Shown in pieces: positions 9,120 through 19,681 of a stretch of 64,000 nt of DNA (the stretch's first letter is position 1; every line of letters starts with the position of its first letter). The notes beneath the pieces are model-generated. The model made no database searches. It had not been told where the DNA came from and worked only from the letters and a program-made list of their open reading frames with translations. The DNA is taken from assembly GCF_029167105.1 (NCBI RefSeq), contig NZ_JARFML010000018.1, forward strand, positions 1 to 64,000, in the 5' to 3' direction. This stretch comes from Bradyrhizobium yuanmingense (GTDB lineage Bacteria > Pseudomonadota > Alphaproteobacteria > Rhizobiales > Xanthobacteraceae). A program made the translations under genes and the position numbers.

Positions 9120-9202
9120 TTGGTCGAGATCACCGGACACCTCAAGCGCCAAGAGACTGAAACGGCTCTGAACGGCGCCAACGCTCAAAAGGAAATCTAG
9201 TC

Positions 9203-10765
<1,563 letters not shown>

Positions 10766-10779
10766 CGCCGTTTGCTTCG

Positions 10780-10801
10780 CCTCTCCCGCTTGCGGGAGAG
10801 G
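10780..10801. terminator. Hairpin after leuA
   Basis: CCTCTCCCGC-TT-GCGGGAGAGG is a perfect 10-bp stem 14 bases after the leuA stop. No T-run follows, so it may be a palindromic repeat that also ends or stabilises the transcript. Confidence 0.5.
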
Positions 10802-10953
10802 GAGAGCGCAGTGGTGCGGGCAGCGTTCATCATGAACAGCTGCCCTGCTAAGGGCCAATAGCGGCGGTGTCGGCGAGCCGCTATTGATGCAGCCGGCATA
10901 AGATTGGCCACCCGGCGCCGCCGGCTGGCTCAAACAAACGATAGGGAGAGACT

Positions 10954-11958
10954 ATGCGCACCTTGGCGATCGCCGCGTCCATCGCGGCTCTGGCACTTGG
11001 TTTGACCGGGCCGGCACTGGCTCAATCACCGATCATCATCAAGTTCAGCCACGTCGTCACCACCGACACGCCGAAGGGCAAGGGCGCGGAGAAGTTCAAG
11101 GAGCTCGCCGAGAAATATACCGGCGGCAAGGTGAAGGTCGAGGTTTATCCGAATTCGACCCTCTACAAGGACAAGGAAGAGCTCGAGGCGCTCCAGCTCG
11201 GCAGCGTGCAGATGCTGGCGCCGTCCAACTCCAAGTTCGGCCCGCTCGGCATCCGCGAGTTCGAGGTGTTCGATCTGCCCTACATCCTGCCCGACCTGAA
11301 GACGCTGCGGAAGGTGACGGAAGGGCCGCTCGGCACGAAGCTGCTCAAGCTGCTGGATGCCAAGGGCATCACCGGCCTTGCCTATTGGGACAACGGCTTC
11401 AAGCAGATGAGCGCGAACAAGAAGCTGATCACGCCGGCCGACTATCAGGGCGTGAAATTCCGCATCCAATCCTCGCGCGTGATCCAGGCCCAGTTCAAGT
11501 CGCTCGGCTCGCTGCCGCAGGTGATGGCGTTCTCGGAAGTCTACCAGGCACTCCAGACCGGCGTCGTGGACGGCCAGGAGAACACCTGGTCGAACATCTA
11601 CACCCAGAAGATGCACGAGGTGCAGAAGTACATCACCGAAACCAATCACGGCTATATCGGCTACGTCGTGATCGTGAACAAGAAGTTCTGGGACGATCTG
11701 CCGGCCGACATCCGTGACCCATTGTCGAAGGCGATGAAAGAGGCGACCGAGTTCAGCAACGCGCAGTCGCAGAAGGAGAACGACGACGCGCTGGCCGAGA
11801 TCAAGAAGAGCGGCAAGAGCGAGATCATCAAGCTGACGGCCGATCAGGACGAGGCGATGCGCAAGGCGATGGAGCCGGTCTACAAGGAGGCCGCGGGCCG
11901 CATCGGCCAGGGGCTGATTGACGAGTTCCTGAAGGAAGCCAAGAGCCCGACGAACTGA
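10954..11958 (+). CDS. TRAP transporter substrate-binding protein (DctP family)
   Basis: A 334-residue periplasmic protein with a Sec signal (MRTLAIAASIAALALGLTGPALAQ). The mature chain has family landmarks: IKFSHVVTTDTPKGKGAEKF, the helix after the first strand, and FRIQSSRVIQAQFKSLGS, whose arginine normally binds the carboxylate of the ligand, followed by VYQALQTGVVDGQENTW. It should capture a C4-dicarboxylate-like organic acid. No DctQ or DctM genes are next to it; another TRAP set lies at 58-61 kb with its own binding protein. GGGAGA precedes the start and a terminator hairpin follows. Confidence 0.9.
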   Translation: MRTLAIAASIAALALGLTGPALAQSPIIIKFSHVVTTDTPKGKGAEKFKELAEKYTGGKVKVEVYPNSTLYKDKEELEALQLGSVQMLAPSNSKFGPLGIREFEVFDLPYILPDLKTLRKVTEGPLGTKLLKLLDAKGITGLAYWDNGFKQMSANKKLITPADYQGVKFRIQSSRVIQAQFKSLGSLPQVMAFSEVYQALQTGVVDGQENTWSNIYTQKMHEVQKYITETNHGYIGYVVIVNKKFWDDLPADIRDPLSKAMKEATEFSNAQSQKENDDALAEIKKSGKSEIIKLTADQDEAMRKAMEPVYKEAAGRIGQGLIDEFLKEAKSPTN

Positions 11959-11977
11959 CCGCCACGGGCGACCAGCG

Positions 11978-12012
11978 AAGGGCTTCCGCGCACCGCACGG
12001 AAGCCCTTTCTG
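11978..12012 (+). terminator. Rho-independent terminator of the TRAP binding-protein gene
   Basis: AAGGGCTTCCG (11978-11988) pairs with CGGAAGCCCTT (11998-12008), followed by TTCTGTT. It starts 19 bases after the stop codon. Confidence 0.8.
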
Positions 12013-12155
12013 TTGCAAATCATTTCAGTTTGCATCTGAACGGGCATTCACGGCGGTTACATCTCGGCAAGAGCGCGCTTCCTGTCCAAGTTGTAAGTTG
12101 CGCGTCAGCCCCCTCGCGCTCATCCTCACGGGCATCGCTTCCAGAGGAGGTCAGG

Positions 12156-12764
12156 ATGAAGAAATTCACCATCGCCGCCATTGCCGCGCTCAGCATCGCC
12201 GGCTCGGGCGCGGTCTATGCCCAATATCATCGCCCGTGGATGGAGCACGTCCGCCACATCCGCATGAACCCCGAGGACCGCGCCGCTTTCGTCGATGCGC
12301 GAATCGCCGCCGTCCATGCCGGCTTGAGGCTCAACGCCGATCAGGAGAAGCTGTGGCCGCCGGTCGAGGCGGCCGTGCGGGAGTTCGCCAAGCTGCGCAT
12401 CGACCGTGCCAATGCGCGGATGAATGCGGGTCCAGGTGACATGTCGAGGGATGCCGACAGACCGGAGGATCCGGTCGCCCGCCTGCGCCAGCGCGCCGAG
12501 GACATGGGTGCGACTTCCGCGGCCCTGAAGAAGATCGCCGATGCCGCCGATCCGCTGTACAAGACCCTCGATGAGGGCCAGAAACGGCGCCTCGCCGTGC
12601 TGACCCGGCACCGCGGCCCGTTCGGTGGCGGCGAGGACGGCCCGCGCCACCACCACTTCATGGAGCGCATGGACCGCATGATGGAACGGGGCATGGACCA
12701 CTTCCACCATGACCGCTTCGACCGTGACCGCGGTCCCGACCGGGACCGGGAGGGCCGGCTCTGA
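12156..12764 (+). CDS. LTXXQ/Spy-like periplasmic protein
   Basis: A 202-residue protein with a signal peptide (MKKFTIAAIAALSIAGSGAVYAQ). The helical body contains two LTXXQ-type motifs, RLNADQEKLW and TLDEGQKRRL, as in Spy/CpxP-family envelope stress chaperones. The C-terminal 45 residues are rich in His, Asp and Arg (GPRHHHF...DRFDRDRGPDRDRE) and could bind metal. The ATG at 12156 follows GAGGAGG; the longer frame from 12030 lacks a ribosome site. It ends in front of a strong terminator. The role is probably binding misfolded proteins or metal in the periplasm, by family only. Confidence 0.8.
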   Translation: MKKFTIAAIAALSIAGSGAVYAQYHRPWMEHVRHIRMNPEDRAAFVDARIAAVHAGLRLNADQEKLWPPVEAAVREFAKLRIDRANARMNAGPGDMSRDADRPEDPVARLRQRAEDMGATSAALKKIADAADPLYKTLDEGQKRRLAVLTRHRGPFGGGEDGPRHHHFMERMDRMMERGMDHFHHDRFDRDRGPDRDREGRL

Positions 12765-12796
12765 ACTGGCCGGTTCTCGCGCCGCGGGCCCTGGCG

Positions 12797-12822
12797 AAGC
12801 CGCTGGAATCCAGCGGCTTTTC
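12797..12822 (+). terminator. Rho-independent terminator
   Basis: AGCCGCTGG-AAT-CCAGCGGCT followed by TTTTCGCATTT, 33 bases after the LTXXQ gene. It separates that gene from the tRNA. Confidence 0.8.
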
Positions 12823-12930
12823 GCATTTCCGGGCCTGTGGACGAGACCTTGGAAAACTTGCGTCCGATCGCTTGCCAGACCCGGATCGCTTTGCTAAACG
12901 ACCGGCCTCGCAAGGCCTTGACCGCCTTTC

Positions 12931-13006
<76 letters not shown>

Positions 13007-13702
13007 ATAACACCGCAGAATCATAAACTTAGAGACGGTTATGACCCGGCAGCGGCGTCCGTGGGCCGCTTGGGTCACACCTGGGTCTCGCAATTGCCGA
13101 GCATCCTGCGGATCCTTGCATCGCTCGACCTTTCCACCGGGTATTCGGAATCCTCGGGCGTGCGTTCGTCAAAATGCTCGCGATCATGCGAGGGTTCGAA
13201 GATAGCATCATCAACTCTGACCGAATGCTTCCTTCACATAGCCCTCGTGACCGGTGAAACGGCCCGGCGACCACGTGCTGAAATCTCGAACTCTCCGTGG
13301 CTCACGCGGTGGCAGGCCGCATTTCGCCGCACCGAATGCCTCTCGTTCTTTGAGCTGAGGCTGCGCTTCGTGAGCAGCATCGTCGGTGGAAGGAGCAGCA
13401 ATCCCAGCACGTGCCGAGCCACATCTGAGCGCGTTCCAAGGGCATGGCTTGACCGTGCGATAGCGCGGCGAAGGCATAGCATCGAGCCGTCCGAGAAACG
13501 ATCAAGGTCAAACAATTGCTATTCGGATTCCGGTATTGAGCAGGTCCAATTATTCGCTTGGCTGCGCGCGCCTGACGGCGGGATCGGCATGCCGCGGCGC
13601 CGCGGCGGCATCGAAGGGCAGATGCGCGCCGAGAACAGGTCCAACGTCGTCGCGCGTAGCTGTCGAAATCCTGCGCTATCTCAAGTCGCGAGAAACTGCC
13701 AC
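13007..13702. other. About 700 bases without a recognisable gene
   Basis: Frames here are long only because of base composition; none has a ribosome site or a family I recognise, and one starts inside the tRNA. Two short minus-strand stretches (around 13150-13260 and 13210-13300) look protein-like but are interrupted by stops. This could be decayed island DNA next to the tRNA. Confidence 0.5.
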
Positions 13703-14474
13703 TCAAAAGCTGATTGCGGTGGCGGCCGCCACCACCAGCGGCGCAACCCGACGTTCGAAGTCGTCGAGTTGCCACTCACCCAGAGAGCCGGCAACATGTA
13801 TGGCGCCAAACGGCCGCCCATCCTTATCTGTAAGAGCTGCCGCGACCGCCAGCTCACCTACATAGACTTGCTCGAGTGAGGTCGCGTATCCCTTTTCGCG
13901 CGCGCGCTTCACGTGGTCCAAAATCTTTGGGATTTCTGTCGTAGTTCGCGGCGTCAGCTTCCTTCGGTCGGAACGGCTGAGGATGTCGCGGGCTTCCTCA
14001 TCGGAAAGAAAGGCCATGACGGCGCGCCCCCCAGCCGTGCAGTAGGTGGGAATGCGGCGCCCAATTAGGTGCGCATAAAAGGAATCCCGCTTGCTTTGAA
14101 GTCGGACTGCGTACAGCAAAGTCAGATCCTCGAAGAAGCTCATGTCGACCCTCTCCGTCACGTTCCGGCGCAGTTCGGTGAGGATCGGCATTGCGCGGCC
14201 GACGAGCGGATTGGCCCGCAGGTAGTCGAAAGTGCGGTCCAAAACGCGGCTGCCTGGGACGTAACCGCCGGCTTTATGCTCGAGATAACCGAGATTACGC
14301 AAAGTGTGTGCGATGCGCTGAGCGGCACTCTTGTCCAAACCGCTCGCAGCAGCCAGCTGTGCAAGCGACCGTGGTTCGGCCGTCTCCGAGTACGTCTCAA
14401 AATGCGCGGCCAATGGCCTCCACGAAGAGGCGGTCTTTCTTTGAGGATTGCTTCGATTCTTCGGTCTGATTCAT
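13703..14474 (-). pseudogene. IclR-family regulator, frameshifted
   Basis: Two frames together make one IclR protein. The start MNQTEESKQSSKKDRLFVEAIGRAF (ATG at 14474, GGGAG upstream) stops at 14397. The remainder continues in another frame as ETYSETAEPRSLAQLAAASGLDKSAAQRIAHTL to a normal end at 13703. Compared with the intact paralogue at 38.9-39.7 kb, three residues (RIL) between GRAF and E are replaced by a single base, so about 8 bases are missing near 14399. The wing, effector domain (SFFEDLTLLYAVRLQSKRDSF) and C-terminus look intact. It is divergent from the first monooxygenase and shares the operator between them. An internal TTG start could yield a protein without the first helix, probably unable to bind DNA normally. 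Confidence 0.8.
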
Positions 14475-14522
14475 CCGCGATTTCGTTTCTCCCGGGGGCA
14501 CGAGTTTTACCACCCTTCGCAG

Positions 14523-14552
14523 TTGACAACGCATCCTCTCCGAAAATAGTCT
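14523..14552 (+). promoter_or_regulatory. Candidate promoter of the first monooxygenase gene
   Basis: TTGACA at 14523-14528 and TAGTCT at 14547-14552 with an 18-base spacer. The operator palindrome lies just downstream, where a bound repressor would block the start of transcription. Confidence 0.4.
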
Positions 14553-14564
14553 AAAGAGAAATTC

Positions 14565-14589
14565 ATTCGTATTGCAATACGATACGAAT
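14565..14589. promoter_or_regulatory. Operator site A (IclR-type)
   Basis: ATTCGTA (14565-14571) is mirrored by TACGAAT (14583-14589) around TTGCAATACGA. It also contains the perfect palindrome CGTATTGCAATACG. On the minus strand it carries the core TATCGTATTGCAAT shared with sites C, D and E. It lies between the frameshifted iclR and the monooxygenase gene. Confidence 0.65.
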
Positions 14590-14612
14590 GAAGCTTTTCT
14601 GTGAGGCGCGCA

Positions 14613-15743
14613 ATGTCGAAGAACCCGCTGTTCAACTCCAACAAGCTGAAGCTTGGAATTTTTGGCACGAACGGCAAGGGCGGCGCCCAGACCTTGGCCC
14701 CCGAACAGTACAAACCGACGTGGAAGAACTCCGTCGACACCGCAACGATGGCCGATCGTGCGGGCTTCGAGGCGATCGTCGCCTATGCGAGATGGAAAGG
14801 GTACATTCCGGGGCGTCCGAACCACGCGAGCGGAATCGTTCTCGATCCCTTCACTTGGGCCGCGGGCGTCGCCCAAGCCACGAGTTACTCCGCGGTATTC
14901 GCTACATCACACGCGCCGACCATTCATCCGATCACATGTGCCAAGCAGTGCGCCACCATCGATATTATTTCGGGTGGGCGGTTCGGATTGAATGTAGTCG
15001 GGGGATGGAATCGCCCGGAGCTCGAAATGTTCGGCGCTCCTCTGAAGGAGCATGATGCCCGATACGACCATTTGGGGGAATGGCTCGAAGTCATCCAGCG
15101 GATGTGGAACGAAGAGGAAGAATTCGACTTCAACGGCGAGTTTTACAAGGTTATCCGTGGTGCCTCGATGCCAAAGCCTCTGCAGCGTCCACGGCCACCG
15201 ATCATGAACGCCGGTGGCTCGCCGCGTGGAATGCGCTTCGCGTGCGAACACGCCGATATGGCTTTCGTGATTTTGCGTTCGAACGACCCCGAGGTGTGCC
15301 GCAAGCAAATTGACGAATACAAGAAGTTGGCCAGGGAGGAGTTCGGACGGGAGATCCAAGTCTGGACTTATTGTCCGGTTGTACAACGCGACACGCGGAA
15401 CGAGGCCGAGGCCTATCTACGGCACTATGCCGTCGATCTCGAGGACAAGGAAAGCGTCGACGCGTGGTCGAGAGGTCTCGCCACCGAAACGAAGATCGTC
15501 TCACCCGAACAGATGCGTGACTTCCGGATTCGTTTCGCTGCGGGCGCCGGCGGAAACATTCTGTTGGGCACCGCTGACGAAATCTCCGATCAGCTCCAGG
15601 TCTTCAATCAAGCGGGACTTGATGGTGTTCTCTGTACTTGGGTCGATTTTCACGACGGAATCGCGCGATTCGTCCGCGACGTCCTTCCGCTTCTGGAAAG
15701 CCGCGGACTTCGTAAGCCCCATATCCAAGCCGTGCAATCATAG
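14613..15743 (+). CDS. RutA-like LLM-class flavin monooxygenase 1
   Basis: A 376-residue luciferase-fold flavin enzyme that would use FMNH2 from a separate reductase to insert oxygen. RutA-type landmarks are visible: KLGIFGTNGKGG at the first strand, CAKQCATIDIISGGRFGLNVVGGWN (residues about 107-131) and the C-terminal LGTADEISDQLQVFNQAGLDGVLCTWVDF. RutA oxidises and opens the uracil ring, so an amide or imide N-heterocycle is the likely kind of substrate here. GTGAGG lies 6 bases before the ATG at 14613. A very close paralogue is at 36709. It appears to have no flavin reductase beside it, so it may share the one at 35.7 kb. Transcription is probably controlled through operator site A. Confidence 0.85.
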   Translation: MSKNPLFNSNKLKLGIFGTNGKGGAQTLAPEQYKPTWKNSVDTATMADRAGFEAIVAYARWKGYIPGRPNHASGIVLDPFTWAAGVAQATSYSAVFATSHAPTIHPITCAKQCATIDIISGGRFGLNVVGGWNRPELEMFGAPLKEHDARYDHLGEWLEVIQRMWNEEEEFDFNGEFYKVIRGASMPKPLQRPRPPIMNAGGSPRGMRFACEHADMAFVILRSNDPEVCRKQIDEYKKLAREEFGREIQVWTYCPVVQRDTRNEAEAYLRHYAVDLEDKESVDAWSRGLATETKIVSPEQMRDFRIRFAAGAGGNILLGTADEISDQLQVFNQAGLDGVLCTWVDFHDGIARFVRDVLPLLESRGLRKPHIQAVQS

Positions 15744-15755
15744 GCGGATTGCGAA

Positions 15756-15795
15756 GTAGCAACTTTACGAAGTTCTGCTGTCGATAAGTTGCTAC
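15756..15795. promoter_or_regulatory. Inverted repeat between monooxygenase 1 and the molybdenum hydroxylase
   Basis: GTAGCAACTT (15756-15765) is mirrored exactly by AAGTTGCTAC (15786-15795) with a 20-base spacer. The long spacer and lack of a T-run fit a regulator site for the genes from 15913 better than a terminator, but both remain possible. Confidence 0.45.
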
Positions 15796-15912
15796 GAGTT
15801 GCGACCAGATGGCGCTCGACTGCTCAATCAGTGATCTTGGCAGCTCGTACGGTGCCAGATATCGTCCAGCCTTCGCTTGGCCGTGAGCCAAGGCTAAATT
15901 TGTGAGGACATC

Positions 15913-16374
15913 ATGATCGAGCTCACGGTCAATGGGACCAAACACCGGGTCGACGTCGTCCCGGAGATGCCATTGCTTTGGGTGCTCCGCGACGAGCTTG
16001 GTATCACCAGTCCTAAATACGGCTGCGGCGTCGCGCAATGCGGCGCCTGCACCGTCCAGATCGACGGAATGGCGGTCCGATCCTGCCAGGCGCATATCGG
16101 CGAGATCGCGGGCAAGTCGGTCGTGACGCTCGAAGGGCTCGAGAAGCGAGACGAGCACCCTGTCGTGCAGGCATGGCTCGAGCATCAGGTCCCGCAATGC
16201 GGCTACTGCCAGACCGGTCAAATCATGCAGGCGATCTCGCTCCTCAATCTGGTCGCGAAGCCGACCGACAAGGACATCAACGAGGTGATGTCGGGCAATC
16301 TCTGCCGCTGCGGAACCTATCCCCGCATTCGAGCGGCGATACATGCAGCTGTGAAGAAGATGGCGGAGAAGTGA
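15913..16374 (+). CDS. Molybdenum hydroxylase 2Fe-2S subunit (IorA/CoxS-like)
   Basis: A 153-residue electron-transfer subunit. The N-terminal plant-type cluster is formed by Cys38, Cys43, Cys46 and Cys58 (GCGVAQCGACTVQIDG). The second cluster uses CGYC and CRC in PQCGYCQTGQIMQ and NLCRCGTYPRIRAAI. This is the small subunit of isoquinoline 1-oxidoreductase or nicotinate dehydrogenase type enzymes, which hydroxylate the carbon next to the ring nitrogen with water as oxygen source. The stop is one base from the ATG of the large subunit, so both are co-translated. Electrons probably pass on to the cytochrome c encoded at 18628. Confidence 0.92.
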   Translation: MIELTVNGTKHRVDVVPEMPLLWVLRDELGITSPKYGCGVAQCGACTVQIDGMAVRSCQAHIGEIAGKSVVTLEGLEKRDEHPVVQAWLEHQVPQCGYCQTGQIMQAISLLNLVAKPTDKDINEVMSGNLCRCGTYPRIRAAIHAAVKKMAEK

Positions 16375-16375
16375 G

Positions 16376-18619
16376 ATGCATACGATTTCCCGCCGCGCTT
16401 TCGTTTTCGGCTCCGCGGCCATAGCCGGCGGGATCGCATTCGGCGCCTTTGGTGATGTCGCGCAGGCCGCTGCCGCCAGCGACAATCCGCTTTCGTCCGG
16501 GCTTGGCCCGAACGCCGTGACCTTCAATCCCTGGGTCGAGATCAGGCCGGACAAGATCACCCTGATTGCGCAACACACCGATATCGGCCAAGGCGTCGGT
16601 TCACTGCAGCCGATCATGATCGCCGAAGAGATGGACCTCGATCCCGGCCAGTTCGAAATACGCTTCGCGGGCCCCAGTCCGGCCTATTTCAACAGCGGCT
16701 TCGCGGAGGAATTCGCGCCTTTTGTGGCCGCGGACCAAAGTCCGGCGGCGGAGGAGGCCCGGGCTGCCGCGCTTGAATATCTCAGGAAAACCGGACTGCA
16801 GATGACCGGCGGCTCGAGCACGGTGCCGGACACTTACCAGAAGCTGCGCGTTGCCGGCGCAGTCGCACGCGAGACGCTAAAGGTCGCGGCAGCCAAACGT
16901 GCCGGTGTTGCCGTCGCCGACGTGCGCACACAATCCGGCAACGTTATCCTGCCCGATGGGAAGAAGATCGCCTATGTCGATCTCGCCGCAGACGCTGCGA
17001 AGATTCCGCCGGTGCTCGATGCCAAACCGCGCGATCCGTCGCAATGGCGCATGCTGGGCAAGCCGATGGTGCGCCTCGATGTCCGCGCGAAGGTCCTGGG
17101 CAATCTAAAGTTCGGAATAGATATGAAGATGGACGGCATGCTCTATGCCTCCGTCAAGCTGAACCCGAACAAGGGACAGCCGCTCAAATCATATGACGCG
17201 AGTCAGGCGCGGACGATGCCGGGGGTCAAAAAAATCCTCGAAATCAAGAATGGCGTCGCCGTGGTCGCCACGAACAGTTGGTACGCTATCAAGGCCGTTG
17301 AGACCATCAACTGCGAGTGGGCACCCTCGACCTACCCCGCCGAGCAGGCCGACCATTGGAAGGTTCTCGAATCCTCGTTCAGGCCGGAATTCCTCGGCAA
17401 GGAGTGGAAGAAAGTTGGTGACGTCGAAACCGGGTTGAAGACCGGTACTGGCGTCGTGGCCGAGTATCGTGCGCCCTATTTGGCGCATCAGCCGCTGGAG
17501 CCCCTAAACGGTCTTGGTCTCGTCACCGAAAAGGGGATGGAAATCTGGGTCAGCCATCAGAGCCCGCAATTCGTGCAGTCCATCGCGGCCGCGGCCATCG
17601 GCCTCAAGCCCGAACAGGTGACCTTCCACAATCAGTGGGCCGGCGGAAGCTTTGGCCATCGTCTCGAGTACGAGAACGTCCGCGTTCTCGCCGAGATCGC
17701 CAATCAGATGAGGGGTACGCCGATCAAGCTGGTGTTCTCGCGCGAACAGGATTTCCTCCAGGACATTCCGCGCCAGATCGCCATCGCGCGGCACCGGGGC
17801 AGCGTCGAAAGGGGCAGGATCGTTGCGGCTGATCTGCAACTGGCCTCCACGGCTCCGCTCAAGGGATTGCTCGAACGGTCGGGTGCCCCCTCGAAGGACC
17901 CGGACGGACAATTGGCTGCTGGTCTACGGAACGTCTACTACGACATCCCAAACTTCCGGGCGACGAGCTACGAGGCGCAAGGGCTGTCGCCGAGCACCAC
18001 GTGGCGGTCGGTCGGCGCGTCGACATCGGGCTTCTTCACCGAAAGCTTCATGGACGAACTGATTCACGCGGCGGGCCTCGATCCGATGAAGGCGCGCATC
18101 GCAATGTGCACCGTGCCGCACTATCGCAAAGTGCTGGAAACGGTCGCGGAGATGTCGGACTGGAAGGGACCGCTCGGCAACGGCCGGGGGCGCGGCGTCG
18201 CGTTCGTGGAGTCCTTCGGTACGCCGGTTGCCGAGGTTGTCGAAGTGGCGAAGACCGAACAAGGTATCAGGATCGAAAAGGTGTGGGTGGCTGCCGACGT
18301 GGGCAAAGTCATGGATCCCATCAATTTCGAGAACCAGGTCCAGGGCGCCGTCGTCTGGGGACTGGGCCATGCGATCAACTGCGAGCTGACTTACGCGAAA
18401 GGTGCGGTCCAGCAGACCAATTACAATCAGCATGAAGCTATGCGCATCTATCAATGTCCTGCCATCGAGGTTCGCGGCCTCGAGAACGATCCGAAAGTAA
18501 GGGGCGTGGGAGAGCCGCCTGTCCCGCCGGCCGCACCAGCGCTCGCGAATGCGATCTTCGCGGCCACCGGACAGCGCATCCGTGAAATGCCCTTCAACAA
18601 GTTCATTGATTTCGTCTGA
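16376..18619 (+). CDS. Molybdenum hydroxylase catalytic subunit (IorB-like), Tat signal
   Basis: A 747-residue molybdopterin-binding subunit. The N-terminus MHTISRRAFVFGSAAIAGG has a twin-arginine motif, so the folded complex is probably exported with its small partner. IorB-type landmarks are QHTDIGQGVGSLQPIMIAEEMDLD, QWAGGSFGHRLEYENVRVLAEIA and WRSVGASTSGFFTESFMDELIHAAG, and near the C-terminus VRGVGEPPVPPAAPALANAIFAATG, which contains the catalytic Glu. The architecture is that of isoquinoline 1-oxidoreductase and relatives that oxidise aldehydes or N-heterocycles in the periplasm. The cytochrome gene follows 8 bases later, forming a three-gene unit. Confidence 0.92.
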   Translation: MHTISRRAFVFGSAAIAGGIAFGAFGDVAQAAAASDNPLSSGLGPNAVTFNPWVEIRPDKITLIAQHTDIGQGVGSLQPIMIAEEMDLDPGQFEIRFAGPSPAYFNSGFAEEFAPFVAADQSPAAEEARAAALEYLRKTGLQMTGGSSTVPDTYQKLRVAGAVARETLKVAAAKRAGVAVADVRTQSGNVILPDGKKIAYVDLAADAAKIPPVLDAKPRDPSQWRMLGKPMVRLDVRAKVLGNLKFGIDMKMDGMLYASVKLNPNKGQPLKSYDASQARTMPGVKKILEIKNGVAVVATNSWYAIKAVETINCEWAPSTYPAEQADHWKVLESSFRPEFLGKEWKKVGDVETGLKTGTGVVAEYRAPYLAHQPLEPLNGLGLVTEKGMEIWVSHQSPQFVQSIAAAAIGLKPEQVTFHNQWAGGSFGHRLEYENVRVLAEIANQMRGTPIKLVFSREQDFLQDIPRQIAIARHRGSVERGRIVAADLQLASTAPLKGLLERSGAPSKDPDGQLAAGLRNVYYDIPNFRATSYEAQGLSPSTTWRSVGASTSGFFTESFMDELIHAAGLDPMKARIAMCTVPHYRKVLETVAEMSDWKGPLGNGRGRGVAFVESFGTPVAEVVEVAKTEQGIRIEKVWVAADVGKVMDPINFENQVQGAVVWGLGHAINCELTYAKGAVQQTNYNQHEAMRIYQCPAIEVRGLENDPKVRGVGEPPVPPAAPALANAIFAATGQRIREMPFNKFIDFV

Positions 18620-18627
18620 GGCGGGCC

Positions 18628-19260
18628 ATGAGGAGCTCCCTGATCGCATTCGCTCTCGCCGCTTCCGCAATCGCCGGCCTCACCGGGATCGTCGCGGCCA
18701 AGGACGAGGCGAAGAAGGACGTCCTGCCTCCGGGCAGCGTCAGCCGCGCCGAGGGGCTGGAAGCCTGGAAGCGCATCGAGGCCGTGGTGACGCACCCGAG
18801 GTGCGCCAATTGCCATGTCGATGCCAAGGCGATTCCGATCTGGACGCCGGCCGGCGAAACCAAGCCGCGCATTCATGGCATGAACATCCATGGCGGCGAC
18901 AGCCGAATCGGGGCCGAGAAGATCGCCTGCTCGACCTGCCACATGACCTCCACCCAAGCCAACGAGCCGGCCCCGTCGCCGCCGCGCGCGGGCATCGACT
19001 GGCAACTCGCCCCGGTCGAGTTCATCTGGTTCGGCAAGAGCGGCGCCGAGATCTGCGCGCAGCTCAAGGATCCCAAGCGCAATGGCGGACGCGATGCCGT
19101 TGGCCTGCTCGAGCATCTCCGGCACGATGCATCGTTGAACGGTTTCATCCCGCGCGGATGGGCGCCCGGCGCCGGCCGCAGCACGCCACCGGGTACTTTC
19201 GAGGATCACGTCAAGGACATGGCTAAGTGGGGTGCCGCCGGCCAACCCTGTCCGAATTGA
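18628..19260 (+). CDS. Dihaem c-type cytochrome, partner of the molybdenum hydroxylase
   Basis: A 210-residue secreted protein: signal peptide MRSSLIAFALAASAIAGLTG, then two haem motifs, CANCH (residues 59-63) and CSTCH (101-105). Spacing and the RIHGMNIHGG stretch between them suit a small dihaem protein. Its position 8 bases behind the catalytic subunit implies that it accepts electrons from the hydroxylase and hands them to the respiratory chain, as the fused cytochrome domains do in nicotinate dehydrogenase NicB. The rest of the chain has no motif I recognise. A tail PNGKS-type membrane anchor is absent, so it should be soluble in the periplasm. Confidence 0.85.
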   Translation: MRSSLIAFALAASAIAGLTGIVAAKDEAKKDVLPPGSVSRAEGLEAWKRIEAVVTHPRCANCHVDAKAIPIWTPAGETKPRIHGMNIHGGDSRIGAEKIACSTCHMTSTQANEPAPSPPRAGIDWQLAPVEFIWFGKSGAEICAQLKDPKRNGGRDAVGLLEHLRHDASLNGFIPRGWAPGAGRSTPPGTFEDHVKDMAKWGAAGQPCPN

Positions 19261-19681
19261 ATGTGGTGACAGGCAAGGCGACACAATCGCTGCTGCAATC
19301 TGTCAAGAGAACGCGTCTCAGGCGACGACTGATGCCGCGCGGCTAGTCAAAGCGGGATTGCTGCGAGCTGGTCGAACGAAAGGTCGTCGGCAACCAGCCC
19401 GTCGCAGCCGATCGCCACTCGGCAATGCTTAGCGATGAACTCGCCGGCTTGTTTCAAGATCGAGATTCCGCGTCCGAGGAGCTTCAGCGCGTCCTCTCCA
19501 TGCATCGTCTTAGAGTCTGGTTACCCTTTGCGAGCGAACCGATCCAGCAATCGCCCCAAACTTCGCGCCGCGAAGTTCATGATCCGATCGACGAGAAGTC
19601 GACTGGTCAAAAATTGCGCTTGACCATACACCGTCTGCTACATGACAATTGCAATATGATGGTATCGTATAGCGATACGAC
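19261..19681. other. Intergenic region with no gene
   Basis: About 420 bases between the cytochrome and SDR genes. The frames in it have no ribosome site or family match. Its 3' end carries the operator-like site B. It may contain the promoter of the SDR-deacetylase-ABC transporter operon. Confidence 0.5.
19646..19679. promoter_or_regulatory. Operator-like site B upstream of the SDR operon
   Basis: CAATTGCAATATGATG matches the reverse of the shared core with a few changes, and right behind it GTATCG-TATAG-CGATAC (19662-19678) is a perfect inverted repeat. The site ends a few bases before the predicted GTG start of the SDR. It is the weakest of the five related sites. Confidence 0.45.
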
